Notes under the pieces: model-generated
The model's input: the letters and a program-made list of their open reading frames with translations, nothing else
What the model was told of the DNA's origin: nothing
Database searches by the model: none
NCBI RefSeq assembly: GCF_030362935.1
Contig: NZ_JAUCDY010000002.1
Span: forward strand, 189,173-253,172
Length of the DNA: 64,000 bases
From: Thiopseudomonas acetoxidans
Lineage (GTDB): Bacteria; Pseudomonadota; Gammaproteobacteria; Pseudomonadales; Pseudomonadaceae
Direction: 5' to 3'
Translations under genes and position numbers: made by a program
Shown here: positions 61,274-64,000 of the stretch, in pieces
Layout: each line of letters begins with the position of its first letter
How positions within the stretch are numbered: position 1 is the stretch's first letter

Positions 61274-62568
61274 AGACCATTCTACGCATCGCTTTAGCAT
61301 CATTTTTTGCGTTTACCAGCTCACTACTCGCAGCTCAACCACTGGTGATTACCAGCGGCTCTGATCGTGCCATGCCGATTGCCGTGGTGCCTTTTGCTTG
61401 GAGCGCTGGCACCCTGCCAGAAGATCCAGCCAAAATAGTCAGTGACGACCTCTATAACTCTGGTTTGTTTGCCCCGATTGACCGCAACAACATGATTAGC
61501 ATGCCCGCTCACGCAGAGGAAATTATTTTCCGCGACTGGCGCGCAGTAGGCGCACAATATCTGGTTATTGGCCACGCCGAGCGCCTTGCCGATGGTCGCA
61601 TTCAAATCAATTACGGCCTGTACAACGTAGCCGCACAGCAACAAGTATTCTCAGCCAACACCACAGGCAGCGAACAACAGCTACGCGATTTAGCGCACCA
61701 CATTTCTGATCATGTATTTAACAGCATCACCGGCACTAAAGGCTCATTCTCAACGCGTATTCTATTCGTTAGCACCAGCAAAAACGCAAACGGTGCGAAA
61801 AACTATAACCTGCACCATGCCGACTACGATGGCGCACGCGCTAGAACATTGCTGCAGTCGCCCGAACCGATTCTCTCACCAGCCTACGCACCGGATGGCA
61901 AACGCATTGCTTATGTCTCGTTTGAACAGAAGCGCCCACGCATTTATGTTCAGGAAATCGCCACCGGCAAGCGCGAGCAGGTCACCAATTTTGAAGGTTT
62001 AAATGGCGCGCCCGCTTGGTCGCCCGATGCCAGTAAACTTGCTTTTGTACTGTCTAAAGACGGCAACCCAGAAATCTATGTGATGGATATGGCCAGTCGT
62101 GCCGTACGCCGCATCACCAACCACATGGCTATAGATACAGAACCCTTCTGGGGCAAAGACGGTCAAACGCTGTACTTCACGTCCGACCGTTCAGGTAAGC
62201 CACAAATTTACAAAACCAACATCAATGGCGGCAATGCCCAACGTGTTACTTTTGTGGGCAACTACAACGCCAACCCCAAGCTCTCAGCCGATGAAAAAAC
62301 CCTAGTGATGATTCACCGCCAAGACGGTTTTACGGTATTTAAAGTAGCCGCTCAAGATCTGCAAAAAAACCGTCTACGCATTTTATCCGGCACCAGTTTA
62401 GATGAGTCCCCCACTGTTGCGCCTAATGGAAGCATGGTAATCTATGCCACGCGCCAGCAAGGCAAAGGAGTGCTGATGTTAGCCTCGCTTAATGGCCGAG
62501 TACGTCTTGTATTACCAGGCATCGTGGGCGAAGTTCGTGAACCTGCTTGGTCGCCTTTTTTAAACTAA
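61270..62568 (+). CDS. tolB: Tol-Pal system translocation protein TolB
   Basis: A 432-residue periplasmic protein with signal peptide (cleavage near LLAAQ, residue 22), an N-terminal TolA-interacting domain (about 25-160) and a six-bladed beta-propeller made of WSPD-type repeats (APAWSPDASKLAFV, EPFWGKDGQTLYFTSDRSG). It joins TolA and Pal during outer-membrane constriction. The GTG start overlaps the tolA stop by 4 bases. Confidence 0.96.
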   Translation: MKTILRIALASFFAFTSSLLAAQPLVITSGSDRAMPIAVVPFAWSAGTLPEDPAKIVSDDLYNSGLFAPIDRNNMISMPAHAEEIIFRDWRAVGAQYLVIGHAERLADGRIQINYGLYNVAAQQQVFSANTTGSEQQLRDLAHHISDHVFNSITGTKGSFSTRILFVSTSKNANGAKNYNLHHADYDGARARTLLQSPEPILSPAYAPDGKRIAYVSFEQKRPRIYVQEIATGKREQVTNFEGLNGAPAWSPDASKLAFVLSKDGNPEIYVMDMASRAVRRITNHMAIDTEPFWGKDGQTLYFTSDRSGKPQIYKTNINGGNAQRVTFVGNYNANPKLSADEKTLVMIHRQDGFTVFKVAAQDLQKNRLRILSGTSLDESPTVAPNGSMVIYATRQQGKGVLMLASLNGRVRLVLPGIVGEVREPAWSPFLN

Positions 62569-62644
62569 ACCCCTAACAGGCATCTTGGAAAACCATGGCG
62601 GCCTGCGTACCTTTACAACCTAACAATGTTTGGAGCTTTGAAAC

Positions 62645-63172
62645 ATGGACATACTTAAATGCGGTAAATTGACAGCCTTATCCTTAGCCCTTGTGTTGGC
62701 TGTAGGTTGTACAGGCAAAAGCGGCAAAACGGACTCTGACATTACCGATCCTAACGCCGGAATTAGCACCGGCACTGCTGGACAGTCCGGCGTAGATGGC
62801 GGTTTTGGCAGCGAGTTTGATTCAGCCTACGGCGATGAAGCCACCTTGCGTGCCATCACTACGTTCTATTTTGCATACGACAGTTCAGAACTAAGACCTG
62901 ATGCATTACGCGCCTTAGACGTACACGCCCGCGACCTACAACGTGGCGGTATGCGTGTCGTGCTCGAAGGTCACACTGATGAGCGTGGTACACGTGAATA
63001 CAACATGGCTCTGGGTGAGCGTCGTGCACAGGCTGTACAGCGTTATTTAGTTCTCCAAGGTGTATCTCCTTCGCAGCTAGAAATCGTATCTTACGGTGAA
63101 GAGCGCCCTGTAGCAGATGGCCATGACGAAAGCTCATGGTCACAAAACCGTCGCGTGGAATTACGTAAATAA
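62645..63172 (+). CDS. pal: Peptidoglycan-associated lipoprotein Pal (OprL)
   Basis: A 175-residue outer-membrane lipoprotein. The lipobox LAVGC places the lipidated Cys at 22. The OmpA-type peptidoglycan-binding domain (about 65-175) has VVLEGHTDERGTREYN and ALGERRAQAVQRYL. Binds peptidoglycan and TolB. LspA, encoded at 3031, would process it. Between tolB and cpoB. Confidence 0.97.
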   Translation: MDILKCGKLTALSLALVLAVGCTGKSGKTDSDITDPNAGISTGTAGQSGVDGGFGSEFDSAYGDEATLRAITTFYFAYDSSELRPDALRALDVHARDLQRGGMRVVLEGHTDERGTREYNMALGERRAQAVQRYLVLQGVSPSQLEIVSYGEERPVADGHDESSWSQNRRVELRK

Positions 63173-63176
63173 ACCA

Positions 63177-63890
63177 ATGAAAAAGCTATCAACTACTCTG
63201 GTATTGGTGCTTGGACTGAGTGCTTCGGCACTCAGTCATGCCAATGAAAGACTAACGGTTTCTAGCCAAGGTCAGCTGTATATGCAACTTCAGCAATTAC
63301 AGCAAGAAGTGGCAACGCTACGCGGTATGCTGGAAGAACAACAGCATCAACTGCAACAAATTGAGCAAACCAATCTAGAACGTTACCAAGCCCTAGAACA
63401 GCGCACCGCTCCAGTAACGGAACAAACAACCTTCACTGCTGAACCTGCAAAACTGCCGCAACCAACCAACCAGCGCGCCGAACAACAGCAACCTACTGCT
63501 GCTGAAACGGCTGACCCCGCTAAAGAGCAAGAATTTTATGATGCTGCTTTTAGCCTAATTCGCAAGCGTGAATTTGATACTGCGCAACAAGCCTTTTCGG
63601 GTTTTTTACGCCGCTACCCCAACGGACAATATGCTGCCAATGCGTATTACTGGCTCGGCGAAATCCATCTTGTTCAAGAGGACTTCCAAGCTGCGGGTAA
63701 AGCCTTTGCTACCGTTATCCAGAACTGGCCCGATCACAGCAAGGTTGCAGACTCCATGTATAAACTTGCCGATGTCGAGCGCCGCATGGGCCAACCTGAA
63801 CGTGCCAAAGTCATACTGCAGCAGGTCACGGAACAGTATCCACGTAGCTCTGCCGCCAAACTCGCGCAGCAAGATTTACAGCGTTTATAA
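63177..63890 (+). CDS. cpoB: Cell division coordinator CpoB (YbgF)
   Basis: A 237-residue periplasmic protein with signal peptide (cleavage near SHANE, residue 22), a coiled-coil segment (about 28-70) for trimerisation, a Pro/Gln-rich linker and C-terminal TPR repeats (about 120-237: YDAAFSLIRKREFDTAQQAF, then YYWLGEIHLVQEDF). It coordinates Tol-Pal with septal peptidoglycan synthesis by PBP1B. Starts 4 bases after the pal stop. Confidence 0.94.
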   Translation: MKKLSTTLVLVLGLSASALSHANERLTVSSQGQLYMQLQQLQQEVATLRGMLEEQQHQLQQIEQTNLERYQALEQRTAPVTEQTTFTAEPAKLPQPTNQRAEQQQPTAAETADPAKEQEFYDAAFSLIRKREFDTAQQAFSGFLRRYPNGQYAANAYYWLGEIHLVQEDFQAAGKAFATVIQNWPDHSKVADSMYKLADVERRMGQPERAKVILQQVTEQYPRSSAAKLAQQDLQRL

Positions 63891-63922
63891 AACATACAGC
63901 TATTCTGTACCAGCAAACTAAC

Positions 63923-64000
63923 TTAAGGAGCCTCTGAATAACGTTACCGAGGACGCTAACACAAGGCGAAAACGTACGAAAAAGCGCAGTTTACACATAG
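63923..64000. mobile_element. MITE-like palindromic repeat, copy 3 (cut by window end)
   Basis: Begins with TTAA then GGAGCCTCTGAATAAC and matches the first 74 bases of copies 1 and 2 almost fully, breaking off in the central loop at the end of the window. It lies 32 bases after cpoB. Confidence 0.8.

Overview
The window is a chromosomal segment of a gammaproteobacterium of the Pseudomonas lineage. Several blocks have Pseudomonas gene order and close Pseudomonas-type protein sequences: ppsR/ppsA, fliC-flaG-fliD-fliS-fliT-fleQ, the esterase/rhlB pair, membrane cold-shock protein/aspS/yebC/ruvCAB/ybgC/tolQRAB/pal/cpoB, and fimU-pilVWX-pilY1-pilE. The base composition looks clearly more AT-rich than typical Pseudomonas. 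Together with sulfur and low-oxygen respiration genes, this suggests a lower-GC relative such as Thiopseudomonas or similar; the genus is an inference.

Layout. 0.1-8.4 kb: a small DUF2798 membrane protein, then a minus-strand block: FabH-like ketosynthase, the ispH-fkpB-lspA-ileS-ribF cluster (isoprenoid, lipoprotein, isoleucyl-tRNA and flavin functions), and ppsR divergent from ppsA. 10.9-15.1 kb: terminator, a 140-bp palindromic mobile repeat (MITE-like), a periplasmic rhodanese + YeeE/YedE transporter + small membrane ORF operon, and an IS200/IS605-type element with tnpA and tnpB. 15.2-18.8 kb: a CZB-GGDEF diguanylate cyclase, ung, and an orphan type 1 periplasmic binding protein. 18.8-25.5 kb: flagellar filament, cap and chaperone genes with the master regulator fleQ. 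25.5-35.6 kb: htpX, an Escherichia-type cytochrome bd operon cydABXDC (with a 37-codon cydX), and an octaheme c-type cytochrome of the tetrathionate reductase family coupled to a membrane cytochrome b. 35.6-42.3 kb: the minor pilin/PilY1 cluster of type IV pili. 42.5-50.5 kb: DyP peroxidase, a repeat-rich 1-kb intergenic region, a GIY-YIG protein, a short asparaginase-like protein, an esterase, rhlB, dcd, cspA, rlmA, a hypothetical gene, a second REP-rich stretch and two tRNA genes (Gly-GCC, Glu-TTC). 50.5-53.2 kb: hypothetical gene, gdhA, membrane-anchored cold-shock protein. 53.5-63.9 kb: aspS, yebC, ruvCAB and the complete Tol-Pal operon. The window ends inside a third copy of the MITE-like repeat.

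How parts fit together. The cytochrome bd oxidase, its CydDC assembly transporter, the octaheme cytochrome/cytochrome b pair and the thiosulfate-type rhodanese/YeeE pair point to life at low oxygen with reduced or partly oxidised sulfur compounds. FleQ (a c-di-GMP-responsive regulator in Pseudomonas), the zinc-binding-domain diguanylate cyclase, flagellar genes and type IV pilus genes form a motile-to-sessile control theme. Accessory DNA is limited to one IS200/IS605 element, MITE-like copies and REP-like palindromes; no prophage, CRISPR array or defence island is visible.

Start codons were chosen by ribosome-binding site and family N-terminus, so several genes are shorter than the longest possible open frame. 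No database search was run; assignments rest on motif and family recognition.
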